Part shown: piece by piece, positions 44,948-54,056 of the stretch
How the letters are laid out: each line of letters starts with the position of its first letter
How positions within the stretch are numbered: the first letter of the stretch is position 1
Origin: Edaphobacter acidisoli
GTDB lineage: Bacteria; Acidobacteriota; Terriglobia; Terriglobales; Acidobacteriaceae
DNA length: 64,000 nucleotides
Direction of reading: 5' to 3'
Assembly: GCF_014642855.1 (NCBI RefSeq)
Contig: NZ_BMJB01000001.1
Span: 1,488,001 to 1,552,000 of the forward strand
The notes under the pieces: model-generated
Database searches by the model: none
Told to the model about the DNA's origin: nothing
What the model saw: only the letters and a program-made list of their open reading frames with translations
Translations under genes and position numbers: made by a program

Positions 44948-45018
44948 AACAAAAAGTCTCTTTTCTACCTAGATGAGCCACGCGGGGCCCGGGATGCAGC
45001 CTGTGTCTTAAAGATACT

Positions 45019-45049
45019 CGCGCCCGGGGCGATGTCGCATCCGGGCGCG
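45019..45049 (-). terminator. GC-rich hairpin after the HlyD gene
   Basis: CGCGCCCGG pairs perfectly with CCGGGCGCG across a 13-nt loop, just past the HlyD stop on the minus strand. The following minus-strand sequence is only mildly T-rich (AGTATCTTTAAG), so termination is likely but not certain. Confidence 0.45.
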
Positions 45050-45067
45050 GGTCTTGTAAATGCAGCG

Positions 45068-46306
45068 TTATTTCACGCGGACGTCGGGCGTAACGGAGTA
45101 GCCCGGACGAAGCTTGAGGTCGGAATTCTCCTGTTGAAGATTCGTAAAGTCAATGCGGACCGGAATGCGTTGAACTACCTTCACATAGTTGCCGGTTGCG
45201 TTTTCGGGGGGGAAGAGCGAGAGACGTGAGCCGGTTGCTCCACCAATCTGCGTTACTTTGCCTGAGAACTTGCGGCCACCCAGCGCATCTACCTCAATGG
45301 TGACGGATTGGCCGGAGCGCATGTGGTCAATCTGGGTCTCCTTGAAGTTGGCTGTGACCCACAGGTTGGTGAGCGGAATGATGGTCAGCAGATCCTGGCC
45401 GACGCTGAGGTTCTCTCCTACCTGCACACTCTTCTTGTTGACGATGCCTGTGACGGGAGCGGTGATCTTGGTGTAGCTCAGATTGAGCATTGCCTGATCG
45501 ACTTTGGCCTGCGCCTGTTTGACCTCGGCCAGCGCAGCGTTGGCACGAGCCTGCTGGGCACGCACCTGGTCGGGCCCATTTTTGACGGACTCAGCCGCTT
45601 GCGACTTCGACTGCGAGAGTCGCTGAATTGCCTGCGTGACGGCAGCGCGCTGCGCAATCAACTGCGCCTCGGCTCCGAGCACGCTGGCCTTGTTCGCTGC
45701 AGCGAGAGCAACGGCGCCGTCATACTGCTGCTTCGAGATGACGTCCTTCTGGACGAGTGGTGTGTAGCGCTCAACGTCGAGGTCGGATTTGGTCTGATTG
45801 GCCTTGGCCTCATCGACGCGCGCCTGTGCGGCCTGCACCTGCTTTTCAGCGGCATCGACGGCTGCCTGCGAGGCATCTACATCGGAGCGTGTTGTGCTGA
45901 CGCTCGTACTCACATTCGTGCTGATGATAGGCACGTTGACCGTGGCCTGGAGCGCCGAAGCCTGCGCGCTGGCGAGGTTGGCCTGCGCCTGTTCGAGAGC
46001 AACCTGATAGTCCTTGGGGTCGATCTCAGCGAGCAGCTGTCCGACTTCGACCTTCTGGTTGTCGTCGACGTAGACCTTGATGACCTGCCCGGTCACGCGC
46101 GAGCTGACCTGATAGAGATCGCCGTCAACCTGCGCGTCGTCCGTGCTCTCGGTGAAGGTGGAATGCCAGTAGAAAAGGCCTGCGCCGATGGCCAGAATCG
46201 CGATGACGAGGATGACAATCAACTTGCGGCGCGGGTTCTTCTCCTGCGGCTCCTGCTGCTCCTGCTGTTCCTGATCCGCTTCTGCGTTCGGAGTATGGTC
46301 TGACAC
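45068..46306 (-). CDS. HlyD/EmrA-family membrane-fusion (periplasmic adaptor) protein
   Basis: 412 residues. A Gln/Glu-rich cytosolic start leads to one membrane helix (RRKLIVILVIAILAIGAGLFYW), then the biotinyl-lipoyl half (STDDAQVDGDLYQVSSRVTG, VYVDDNQKVEVGQLLAEIDP), a long alpha-helical hairpin rich in Ala/Gln (about 100-250), and the second half TKITAPVTGIVNKKSVQVGE. This is the EmrA pattern, normally partnered by an EmrB MFS pump. It starts 2 bp after the TolC gene stop, so the two form an operon, but no pump gene follows. Confidence 0.9.
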   Translation of the reverse strand: MSDHTPNAEADQEQQEQQEPQEKNPRRKLIVILVIAILAIGAGLFYWHSTFTESTDDAQVDGDLYQVSSRVTGQVIKVYVDDNQKVEVGQLLAEIDPKDYQVALEQAQANLASAQASALQATVNVPIISTNVSTSVSTTRSDVDASQAAVDAAEKQVQAAQARVDEAKANQTKSDLDVERYTPLVQKDVISKQQYDGAVALAAANKASVLGAEAQLIAQRAAVTQAIQRLSQSKSQAAESVKNGPDQVRAQQARANAALAEVKQAQAKVDQAMLNLSYTKITAPVTGIVNKKSVQVGENLSVGQDLLTIIPLTNLWVTANFKETQIDHMRSGQSVTIEVDALGGRKFSGKVTQIGGATGSRLSLFPPENATGNYVKVVQRIPVRIDFTNLQQENSDLKLRPGYSVTPDVRVK

Positions 46307-46308
46307 GA

Positions 46309-47811
46309 TTACTTTCCTCCAAGATAATCTTTGTAGTTGGTCTGGGCTGCGCCAAGAGCGCGCGCCAGAGCGAGCTTCGCTACGTTGTGCTGGTAGAGCG
46401 CGCTGATGTACTGATCGTTGGCCTGCTCGGTCTGAGCCTGCGCCTCGGAAACGGCGAGGTTGTCGCTGACGCCGGCGTGGAACCTCTGCTGCGCCTCGTC
46501 AAGCGCCTCTTTCGCCAGCTCGACGTTCGAGCGAGTGGCGTCGACAAGCTTCTCCGCCGCCTGAATATCAAGCAGACTGTCGCGGACATCCTGATTGACC
46601 TGCTGGGTCTGGTCGGCGAGCTTCGCGCGAGCCTCGTCATACTGCGCTCCCGCGACCTGTTCCTGACCACGCGTCTTCGCAATTTGCAGGATAGGCGCCG
46701 TGATCTGGCCGGTGGCCGAGTAGGTGCCGTGCGAGTGGCCTGGCGTGGTGCCAAGGTCGCCGAAGTCGCCGGAGAAGCTGGCGACAGGAAGCTGATAGGC
46801 CCATGCCGATTTCTTCTCGGCTTCGGCGGCCTTCACTTGCTCCTCGGACGCCTGAAGGTCCTTGCGGGTCTTGAGCGCCTGCGCGAAGGCTGTTTGTGGA
46901 TCGACGCCGTTGAGCGCGGCAAAAGGAACTTTGTCGGTCAGATTGAACTGCTGGTCAAGCGGCAGGCCAATCGCGCGGGCCAGCGCAAGCTTGTCCTTCT
47001 CGAACTCGTTCTTCGCGGAGATGAGCCGCTGCTGCTCGTTCTGGTAATCCACCTGCGCGCGCAGCACGTCGAGCTTTGGGCTGGTGCCGGCGTCGTGCGC
47101 GGCGTTGGCCTGGTCGAGCGAGAGCTTCGACGTGGCGAGTTCTGCCGTCACGGCATCGATGCGCGCGCTGTCGGCGATGCAGAGCAGATAGCCATTGCCG
47201 ACGGTAAGGACCACGAGATCGCGTGCGTCCTGCGCAGTCAGGTGCGCGGCGTTGAAGTTGTGTTTTGCTGCGAGGTAGTTCTGAAGCGCCGAGACGTTCA
47301 CGAGGTTCTGCGTCAGATAGGCGCGGAAGTCCACTGTCTGGAACGGCCCGACGATGGGGTTGAGGCCGGGAAACTTCAGACCGAACGCGGCGAGGTTAAT
47401 CTGCTGCACTTCGATGGCGGCCGTGCCGGTTACGGTAGGCAACAGCGCTTGCAGCTCTTCGAGGCGCTGGCCGGAGGCGTTCTTCTCTGCAGAAGACTGA
47501 AGGATCAACCCGAGGTTCTGGCGAAGGCCGCGCTGAACTGCGTCGTCGAGCGAGAGGTCTATCACACCACTGGTCGCTTTGCCTGTGACTACGCTGCCGG
47601 CAAATGAACCCTGCGTGGTCTTCGCGCCATTTTCGCCGGAGGCCGTGTAAAGTTGCTGCTGCGCACCAGCGACGGGAGAGCTTTCTGTGGCCGTGCTGGC
47701 TCCGCTGGCTGGAGTATTCGGCGCCTGCGCCTTGCCCGTTGCGCCAAGCAGGCAGGCTGCCAGAGCCACGGCAATGCTTCCGGCCACACGCGCTGGTTTG
47801 CACTTGGTCAT
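46309..47811 (-). CDS. TolC-family outer-membrane efflux protein
   Basis: 500 residues from the ATG at 47811. The frame is open a little further upstream, but the signal peptide starts here (RVAGSIAVALAACLLGATGKAQ). The outer-membrane efflux repeats are visible: a first set around DLSLDDAVQRGLRQNLGLILQSS and a second around AEKLVDATRSNVELAKEALDEAQQRFHAGVSDNLAVSEAQ. They give the alpha-barrel/beta-barrel duplicate fold. The adaptor gene follows 2 bp later. It should form the exit duct of a tripartite exporter whose inner-membrane pump is elsewhere. Confidence 0.9.
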   Translation of the reverse strand: MTKCKPARVAGSIAVALAACLLGATGKAQAPNTPASGASTATESSPVAGAQQQLYTASGENGAKTTQGSFAGSVVTGKATSGVIDLSLDDAVQRGLRQNLGLILQSSAEKNASGQRLEELQALLPTVTGTAAIEVQQINLAAFGLKFPGLNPIVGPFQTVDFRAYLTQNLVNVSALQNYLAAKHNFNAAHLTAQDARDLVVLTVGNGYLLCIADSARIDAVTAELATSKLSLDQANAAHDAGTSPKLDVLRAQVDYQNEQQRLISAKNEFEKDKLALARAIGLPLDQQFNLTDKVPFAALNGVDPQTAFAQALKTRKDLQASEEQVKAAEAEKKSAWAYQLPVASFSGDFGDLGTTPGHSHGTYSATGQITAPILQIAKTRGQEQVAGAQYDEARAKLADQTQQVNQDVRDSLLDIQAAEKLVDATRSNVELAKEALDEAQQRFHAGVSDNLAVSEAQAQTEQANDQYISALYQHNVAKLALARALGAAQTNYKDYLGGK

Positions 47812-48055
47812 ATGCTTGATGTTACCTGTATCTTTTCCTTTAGATGAAGGGCAATGCATTTTGGGATGTTGTTCTTATCCAATAACAAAATGTCTGCACT
47901 GGTTCTGATGCGTGCAGGCTCAAGAAGGCTTCAAAAAGAATCCTCGCCGAATTCCGATGCCGCAAAGTGGAATGGAGCAGGATTTCTCTCGCATCCGGAC
48001 ACACACCCGAATACACTCGTAATACAAATTCAACCGATTTAGCAAGGGTGACTGC

Positions 48056-49528
48056 ATGTTTCTAGGAGTGGACGTCGGAACGGGTGGAACAAGGGCGGTA
48101 CTGATCGACCGCGCGGACAGGCTCATCGCCTCACACGCGGCAGAGCACGCGCCAATCCGCTCGGAGCACATCGGCTGGGCCGAGCAGGACCCGGAAGACT
48201 GGTGGCGCGCCGCACGCGAAGCCATCACGGGGGCGATGGCTGCAAGCGGCCTGGCGGGCAACGAGATCGAGGCCGTCGGATTGACGGGGCAGATGCACGG
48301 CTGCGTCATGCTCGACGCCTCGGGCAATGTGCTGCGGCCCGCGCTTATCTGGTGCGACCAGCGCACTCAGCCGGAGTGTGACTGGCTGACAGAGAAGATT
48401 GGCTTCGAGCGCCTCATCGAGCTCACATGCAATCCAGCGCTGCCGAACTTCACGCTGACCAAGCTGCTGTGGGTGCGCAAACACCAGCCGGAGATCTTCA
48501 GCAAAATTGCGCATGTGCTCTGCCCCAAGGACTACGTGCGCTACCGCATGACGGGCGAGTTTGCGATGGACATGCAGGAGGCCAGCGGCACGCTCCTGCT
48601 TGACGTTGCGCACCGGCGCTGGTCTACCGAGGTCGCCGAGGCCGCGGGGATTCCGATGCAATGGCTGCCGCGCCTCTTCGAAGGTCCGGAGATTTGCGCG
48701 CGCATCAGCGAAGCTGGCGCGGGAGCCACAGGGCTGGCAGCAGGTACGCCGGTAGCCGCTGGCGCGGGCGATCAGGGAGCAGGCGCGGTTGGTATGGGCA
48801 TTCTTGCGCCGGGCTCGGTTTCGGCAACGATCGGCACGTCGGGCGTGGTCTTCGCCGCTACCGACTCGCCCGCAAAAGATCGCCTGGGACGCCTCCATAC
48901 TTTCTGCCACGCGGCCCCCGGACGCTGGCACGTGATGGGCGTGACCAACGGTGCGGGCCTGAGTCTGCGCTACTTTCGCGACACCTTCGCTATTGGGATG
49001 AACTACGACGAATTATCTGCGCTTGCGGCCACGGCTCCAGCAGGCAGCGACGGCCTGATGTGGACGCCGTATCTCTTCGGCGAGCGCACACCGCATCTTG
49101 ATCCCAATGCACGCGCGGCCTTTGTCGGCATCACGGCCTCGCACACGAGGGCGCATTTCGTTCGTGCGGTGCTTGAAGGCGTGGCCTTCAGCCTGCGCGA
49201 CACCTTCACGCTCTTCGAAGAGCTGCATGTTCCTGTAAAAGCAATCCGTCTTGGCGGAGGCGGAGCGCGAGGGCCATTGTGGCGACAGATTCAGGCCGAT
49301 GTCTACGGGCAGCCTGTCGAAATTCTCGAAGCCGAAGAAGGCGGAGCATTCGGCGCAGCATTGCTGGCAGGGACTGGCGTTGGAGCGTGGAGCAACGTGG
49401 AAGAAGCCTGCGCGGCAACTGTGCGCGTCGCTTCCACGGTCGCGCCAAAAGATGCTGCGACAATGAACGCCGCGTACAAACAGTACCGTCGGATATATCC
49501 TGCTCTCAAAGAGATTGCGAAGGCCTAA
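48056..49528 (+). CDS. xylB: FGGY-family carbohydrate kinase, probably xylulokinase
   Basis: 490 residues, cytosolic. It phosphorylates a ketopentose with ATP. FGGY features: MFLGVDVGTGGTRAVLID at the N-terminus, the xylulokinase-like GLTGQMHG, and C-terminal GGGGARGPLWRQIQADVYGQ. ATP-binding GTSGVVFAATDSP is present. GQMHG favours D-xylulose, though the neighbouring araD would fit an L-ribulokinase role. It is followed 40 bp later by a Gfo/Idh oxidoreductase on the same strand. A 244-bp intergenic region lies upstream. Confidence 0.9.
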   Translation: MFLGVDVGTGGTRAVLIDRADRLIASHAAEHAPIRSEHIGWAEQDPEDWWRAAREAITGAMAASGLAGNEIEAVGLTGQMHGCVMLDASGNVLRPALIWCDQRTQPECDWLTEKIGFERLIELTCNPALPNFTLTKLLWVRKHQPEIFSKIAHVLCPKDYVRYRMTGEFAMDMQEASGTLLLDVAHRRWSTEVAEAAGIPMQWLPRLFEGPEICARISEAGAGATGLAAGTPVAAGAGDQGAGAVGMGILAPGSVSATIGTSGVVFAATDSPAKDRLGRLHTFCHAAPGRWHVMGVTNGAGLSLRYFRDTFAIGMNYDELSALAATAPAGSDGLMWTPYLFGERTPHLDPNARAAFVGITASHTRAHFVRAVLEGVAFSLRDTFTLFEELHVPVKAIRLGGGGARGPLWRQIQADVYGQPVEILEAEEGGAFGAALLAGTGVGAWSNVEEACAATVRVASTVAPKDAATMNAAYKQYRRIYPALKEIAKA

Positions 49529-49568
49529 AGCACTGGAAAAATTGCAGGGCCTGTTTGCGAGGACATGA

Positions 49569-50642
49569 ATGAGCAGAGAGATCGGGGTTGCCGTCATCGG
49601 GTTCGGCCTGGCCGGACAAGTGTTTCACGCGCCGTTTGTCAGCGCTGTGCCAGGGCTGAAGCTGGAAGCGATTGTGCAACGCAAGGGCGATGCCGCCGCC
49701 AAAGCGTGGCCCAATGCACGCATTCTGCGTTCGGTCGAAGAAGCGCTCGGTGACAGCACGATCCAGCTTGTCGTCGTCGGCACGCCCAATGAGACGCACT
49801 TTGAGCTTGCGAAGCAGGCGCTACAGGCCGGTAAACACGTTGTCATCGACAAACCCTTCACCGCGACCAGCGTCGAGGCGCGTGAGCTTGCAGATCTTGC
49901 GCGGGCAAAGGGCCTGGTGCTTGTGCCATTTCACAATCGGCGATGGGACGGAGACTTTCTCACCGTGCGCAAGCTGGTGGAATCGAACGCCGTAGGTCGT
50001 CTCGTCACCTTCGAATCGCACTTCGATCGCTTCCGTCCGGAGCCGCGTGAGAACACGTGGAAGGAAGCTGGCAACGCTGCGAACGGAATGCTCTTCGACC
50101 TGGGACCGCACCTTGTCGATCAGGCGCTCGTGTTGTTTGGCATTCCAGAAGCGATTACGGCCAGCGTCCGCAAAGATCGCGATCACACCGACATCGAAGA
50201 TGCCTTCGACATCACACTGCACTACCCGCGTCTGCTCGCGCATTGCCGCGCTACCTACCTGGCCTGCGACGCTTCGCCGCGCTTTCTGCTGCATGGCACG
50301 AAGGGCAGCTTCAAGAAATATGGACTCGATCCACAGGAGCCTGCACTACTCGGCGGCGCGAAGGTGCCGCGCATGGGCACGGGCGACTGGCTCGGCGAAC
50401 CAGAGTCGGAGTGGGGCACGCTGACGATCGCGCCAGACCCTGCGAATCCGGCAACGCTCGTTCGAGAGCCTATCAGGACTGCGAATGGCGACTATCGCCT
50501 CTACTACGCGAACGTGCGTGATGCCATCAACGGAGACGCGAAGCTCGCCGTCACACCGGAAGATGGCTACCGCGTCGTTCGGCTATTGGAGCTTGCACGT
50601 CAGAGCAGCGCCGAGGGCAAAACACTCAAGGTCGAGTTGTAG
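49569..50642 (+). CDS. Gfo/Idh/MocA-family NAD(P)-dependent oxidoreductase
   Basis: 357 residues. An N-terminal Rossmann fold (EIGVAVIGFGLAGQVFHAPF, then VVVGTPNETHFELAKQAL) is followed by the family catalytic signature VIDKPFT (the Glu-Lys-Pro motif appears as Asp-Lys-Pro). The C-terminal alpha/beta domain contains NAANGMLFDLGPHLVDQALVLF with its Asp/His pair. GAGGA lies just upstream of the ATG. It is probably a sugar or polyol dehydrogenase, co-transcribed with the FGGY kinase. Convergent with araD, 6 bp apart. Confidence 0.9.
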   Translation: MSREIGVAVIGFGLAGQVFHAPFVSAVPGLKLEAIVQRKGDAAAKAWPNARILRSVEEALGDSTIQLVVVGTPNETHFELAKQALQAGKHVVIDKPFTATSVEARELADLARAKGLVLVPFHNRRWDGDFLTVRKLVESNAVGRLVTFESHFDRFRPEPRENTWKEAGNAANGMLFDLGPHLVDQALVLFGIPEAITASVRKDRDHTDIEDAFDITLHYPRLLAHCRATYLACDASPRFLLHGTKGSFKKYGLDPQEPALLGGAKVPRMGTGDWLGEPESEWGTLTIAPDPANPATLVREPIRTANGDYRLYYANVRDAINGDAKLAVTPEDGYRVVRLLELARQSSAEGKTLKVEL

Positions 50643-50648
50643 TCAGAG

Positions 50649-51350
50649 TTACTGGCCCTGTCCGTAGGTGGCGCTGGGGCCGTGCTTGCGGAAGTAGTGG
50701 CGGTCGAGCAGCGCCTGGCTGACGCCTTCGGAGTTCGGCTTGAGCGTGAGCGTGTTGTAGGCCATCTTCGCGACGGCCTCGAGCACCACGGCGTTGTGCG
50801 CGGCGTCCTGCGCGTCCTTGCCCCAGCAAAACGGCGCGTGGCCGTTCACCAGACACGCTGGCACGGCGAGCGGGTCGATTTTGTGCTGGCGGAAGTAGTT
50901 CACGATGGCGAGGCCGGTCTCGTGAACGTAGCGCCCGCCAATCGCCGCATCGGTCAGCGGAGGCGTCACCGGAACGGGGCCGTAGAAGTAGTCGGCGTGC
51001 GTGGTGCCGAGCGCCGGGATATACATGCCTGCCTGGGCAAAGCTGGTGGCGAACTCCGAGTGCGTATGGACGACCGCGCCAATCGACGGGAACTCGCGGT
51101 AGAGCAGGGTGTGGGTGTCGAGGTCGGACGAGGGCTTGAGATTGCCTTCAACGACGGTGCCGTGGATGTCGGTGACGACCATGTGCTCGGGCTTAAGCTC
51201 GTCGTAGTCGACGCCCGAAGGCTTGATGACGATGAGGTTCTGTTCGCGGTCGATGCCGCTGGCGTTGCCGAAGGTGTAGAGCACGAGCCCGCGGCGGACG
51301 AGTTCGAGGTTGGCTTCAAGCACCTGGGTGCGGAGGTCTTTAAGAAACAT
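50649..51350 (-). CDS. araD: L-ribulose-5-phosphate 4-epimerase
   Basis: 233 residues, the usual length. It epimerises L-ribulose-5-phosphate to D-xylulose-5-phosphate by retro-aldol chemistry at a zinc site. Class II aldolase/AraD motifs: TFGNASGIDREQNLIVIKPS, YREFPSIGAVVHTHSEFAT (zinc His pair), LGTTHADYFYG and VNGHAPFCWGKDAQDA. Close relatives UlaF and SgbE use the same reaction in ascorbate or xylulose pathways. Paired by convergence with the kinase-oxidoreductase operon; no araA or araB is visible. Confidence 0.93.
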   Translation of the reverse strand: MFLKDLRTQVLEANLELVRRGLVLYTFGNASGIDREQNLIVIKPSGVDYDELKPEHMVVTDIHGTVVEGNLKPSSDLDTHTLLYREFPSIGAVVHTHSEFATSFAQAGMYIPALGTTHADYFYGPVPVTPPLTDAAIGGRYVHETGLAIVNYFRQHKIDPLAVPACLVNGHAPFCWGKDAQDAAHNAVVLEAVAKMAYNTLTLKPNSEGVSQALLDRHYFRKHGPSATYGQGQ

Positions 51351-51630
51351 CGGGCGGAAGGCCTTTCGATGGGAATACGTTTACAGGATAGAACAGCTCA
51401 CGTACGCTCCACCATCACCCACCTGCATCTTCAAGTCATCAGGAAGTCGAGGACAGGATTAGCATCTGCCCGACACTCTCTCCGACGATCATTCTGCAAC
51501 TCCGCCGGAACGATGCTTCAACAGCAGAACAAGAGGAGGTGCGCCAGACCATGGGCAAGAGCGCATCCTCCACTCAATAATAGCCAAGCAAAAAAGCCAG
51601 TACTGCAAATGCTCGTCCTTACTTTGAGGA

Positions 51631-51825
51631 CTAGCCAACGTATGTGCCGAGCTTGGTGCCAACAGCAGTAAACGCGGCGTTAATGGCTGTCGCCAGCGAG
51701 TTCATACCGGCAGTTGCAGCCAGAGCAACCAGAGCGACGACCAAGGCATACTCAACGAGGTCCTGTCCTCTCTCGTCCTTCAGAATCTGAAGCATTACCG
51801 AAAGCTTCCATAGTTTGTTCATCAT
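51631..51825 (-). CDS. Flp/Fap-type pilin of a Tad pilus
   Basis: 64 residues from the ATG at 51825 (a second ATG follows directly); GGGGAG lies 9 bases upstream. The prepilin has a short leader ending in KDERG, then QDLVEYALVVALVALAATAG with the Flp Glu-Tyr pair. Cleavage is expected after the Gly. The mature pilin is only about 45 residues, mostly one hydrophobic helix, ending KLGTYVG. It lies downstream of cpaB, cpaC and a DUF192 gene on the same strand. Confidence 0.88.
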   Translation of the reverse strand: MMNKLWKLSVMLQILKDERGQDLVEYALVVALVALAATAGMNSLATAINAAFTAVGTKLGTYVG

Positions 51826-52053
51826 GTGAGTCATCTCCCCTACGAAGTTTGATCTCCAGCCTTGGCTGGTTCCTGCCCTAGGTAATGGCAAGTGAATGGC
51901 CACTTTTGTGGCGGACGAAACCCTTGCAGAATCAGCGTTTTGAATACCTCAATCCAAGAGCCCTGTGAACGGGTGTTTACAGCTTTTCCAAGCGGGTAAC
52001 ACTGGCGTATACATGCGCAGCAAAATGCCACGTTGAAGCCAGAGCGCGCGGCC

Positions 52054-52485
52054 TCAGACACCATCCACGGGTGAAAACTCAAGTGCATCTCCGCGATGGG
52101 TTTTGGCAGCCAGAACGGCGCCGGAGGCCAGCTCGATGACCGAGTGCGCCGTCAGGCACCCGGAGAGACGCCACGGACGCACGCTGCTCCTGACCTTCTT
52201 CACAACCTTGTTGCGGTCGATGTAGACCAGGTCGATAGGGAATCTCATACCGATGGTGTGGACGGCCTCGCAGGGCACGATCCAGAGGCCTTCGCCCTGG
52301 TCAAGACCATCGCGCCCAAGCAGCCCTTTGCTTCTTGCCGCGCCGTGGTCGGCAACCTCGACATTGTCGGCAAGAACCGACTGCCGCGTCACGTTCGCGA
52401 TTCTCACGCGCAGCTTCGCTTGGGGCTGAGCATGATGGCCGCCGAGATAGCGCAAGAACCCCATACCAGAATCAGGTCTCCTCAC
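52054..52485 (-). CDS. DUF192-family protein
   Basis: 143 residues from a GTG that overlaps the CpaC stop as GTGA; an ATG at 52464 is also possible and has AGGAGA somewhat upstream. The DUF192 core is clear: NVEVADHGAARSKGLLGRDG, GLWIVPCEAVHTIGMRFPID and LVYIDRNKVVKKV. The family is a small beta-barrel of unknown function, often next to Tad genes in Acidobacteria and Actinobacteria. No signal peptide is apparent, unlike many members. Confidence 0.85.
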   Translation of the reverse strand: MRRPDSGMGFLRYLGGHHAQPQAKLRVRIANVTRQSVLADNVEVADHGAARSKGLLGRDGLDQGEGLWIVPCEAVHTIGMRFPIDLVYIDRNKVVKKVRSSVRPWRLSGCLTAHSVIELASGAVLAAKTHRGDALEFSPVDGV

Positions 52486-54056
52486 TGCGGCATGGAAGAG
52501 GACGACGCGCCGGTCGAGGCACCCGAACCGCCAGCTACACCCACGGTGTAACTGCCCTCGGTCACGAGCGGCGTCTCCGGCTTCATGCTCTCCTTGAGCT
52601 GCTCGACGGGGACCGCCGTAGCGGGCAGCGCAGCCGCAGAAGCCGCCGTGCTGGCAGGAACAGTTGTGTTCTGGCTCTCCGTTGTGCCATCTGGCTGATG
52701 CATCGCAATCTTCGAGTTCGGCGGCAGGAACTTATCCGGATAGCTCAACCCAGGCAGCGGCTCGCCCGCCTTGATGGGATCGACGATCTCAGGCGTGATG
52801 AAGACGATCAGCTCCGTATTGGTGCGGTTCTTCGAGACCGACTGGAAGAACTTGCCCAGGACGGGTATGTCGCCGATGAACGGCATCTTTTCGAAGGTCG
52901 AGGTCTCACGATTGTCCAGCAGGCCACCAATGGCGAAGCTCTGTCCGGGTGCAAGCTCGACCTCGGTATTCACACGACGCACCGTGATAGCAGGGATGGT
53001 GAAGCCTGAGATCGTCACGGCGTTGGTGAAGTCGAGCGAGCTGACCTCGGGCGCGACCTGGAGCCGTATGTTGCCATCGGGCATGATAGTGGGGATGAAG
53101 TTCAGGCGCACGCCGTACTCCTTGAACTCAATCGTGACGGCGCCTCCCACTCCTCCGGCAATGCCCTGCACGATCGGATAAGGATACTCACCGCCCGCAA
53201 GGAAGCTGCCCTGCTTGCCGTTCTCCGTCAGGACATTCGGCTGGGCAAGCACCTGAACGACGCCCTTGTTCTCCAGTGCCTGAATCGTCGCGCCAAGATT
53301 GAGATCCGGACGGAAGAAGAACAGATTAAGTGCCTGACTGACTGTGGCCACCGCACCCGTTGAGGCGGTTGGCATCGTGACTGTCGGAGGCGAGAATTGC
53401 CCTGTCGAAACCGTGCCGATGGTGTTCGCCGCACCGGTGCTGAAGACATTCACTCCAAGCTGGTTGACCAGACTGCGATCAATACTGGCGAACCGCACCT
53501 TCAGCAGAATCTGCCTCGGTGTAGACGGCACTTCCACATAGAGCAGATTGACGACTTTTCCCGCTGTGGCTGCAATCTCTACAGCGCGGTCTGAACTCGT
53601 CATATCCTTCACCGTTCCGCGCAGAAAGACCAGATTGTTGACGGCGGTGACGTTGATGTTCTGCCCCGGCAACGCTGCGCGCAGCTCCCTGCGCAGATCG
53701 GTCACGCGATCTTCGGCGGCGAATCGGCTGGGATGAACAGAGACGTTGAAGAACTGCCGCCCGCCTCCCTGTTCCCACACAATCAGCGTCGTATCGCCCG
53801 CGGCCTTGCCGTTCACCATCACTTCGGTCGGACTGACGGCAGTAGCCTCGGCAACGTCAGACGATCCGATGGCAACGCGAGTAACCTGCTTGTCGAAGTC
53901 CACCAGGGCCGATTTGCCAACACTGACGGCAAGGTCGTTGGTCGAGTCCTGACTGAGGCCCGCAGTCTGGCCATGTGCTTGAGGCGCCACGGCAAGACAC
54001 GCTGCAAAAGAAAGCGCAGTCAAACGAATAAGGAAGATCCGGCTTCGCTGTTTCAC
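52482..54056 (-). CDS. cpaC: Tad pilus outer-membrane secretin (CpaC/RcpA)
   Basis: 524 residues. A signal peptide (RLTALSFAACLAVAPQAHGQ) precedes the pilus-assembly N-domain typical of CpaC (LAVSVGKSALVDFDKQVTRV, VMVNGKAAGDTTLIVWEQGG), a BON-like segment (LVFLRGTVKDMTSSDRAVEI) and the secretin core (VLAQPNVLTENGKQGSFLAG, GVRLNFIPTIMPDGNIRL, ELIVFITPEIVDP). The C-terminal tail is Ala/Ser/Gly-rich. Shorter than the TPR-cohesin secretin at 9.8 kb and clearly a different system. It overlaps cpaB upstream and the DUF192 gene downstream by 4 bp each. Confidence 0.92.
   Translation of the reverse strand: MKQRSRIFLIRLTALSFAACLAVAPQAHGQTAGLSQDSTNDLAVSVGKSALVDFDKQVTRVAIGSSDVAEATAVSPTEVMVNGKAAGDTTLIVWEQGGGRQFFNVSVHPSRFAAEDRVTDLRRELRAALPGQNINVTAVNNLVFLRGTVKDMTSSDRAVEIAATAGKVVNLLYVEVPSTPRQILLKVRFASIDRSLVNQLGVNVFSTGAANTIGTVSTGQFSPPTVTMPTASTGAVATVSQALNLFFFRPDLNLGATIQALENKGVVQVLAQPNVLTENGKQGSFLAGGEYPYPIVQGIAGGVGGAVTIEFKEYGVRLNFIPTIMPDGNIRLQVAPEVSSLDFTNAVTISGFTIPAITVRRVNTEVELAPGQSFAIGGLLDNRETSTFEKMPFIGDIPVLGKFFQSVSKNRTNTELIVFITPEIVDPIKAGEPLPGLSYPDKFLPPNSKIAMHQPDGTTESQNTTVPASTAASAAALPATAVPVEQLKESMKPETPLVTEGSYTVGVAGGSGASTGASSSSMPQ

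Noticed and set aside
46387..47607. 406-codon plus-strand frame opposite the TolC gene
   Set aside because: Antisense shadow; the minus strand shows signal peptide and efflux repeats.
51500..51580. Nine-codon ORF with a good ribosome site between araD and flp
   Set aside because: Too short to support, and it sits within an imperfect hairpin that more probably acts as a terminator.
51826..52053. Possible sigma-54 promoter (TGGCATTTTGCTGC) upstream of flp
   Set aside because: The GG to GC spacing is one base short of the required distance.
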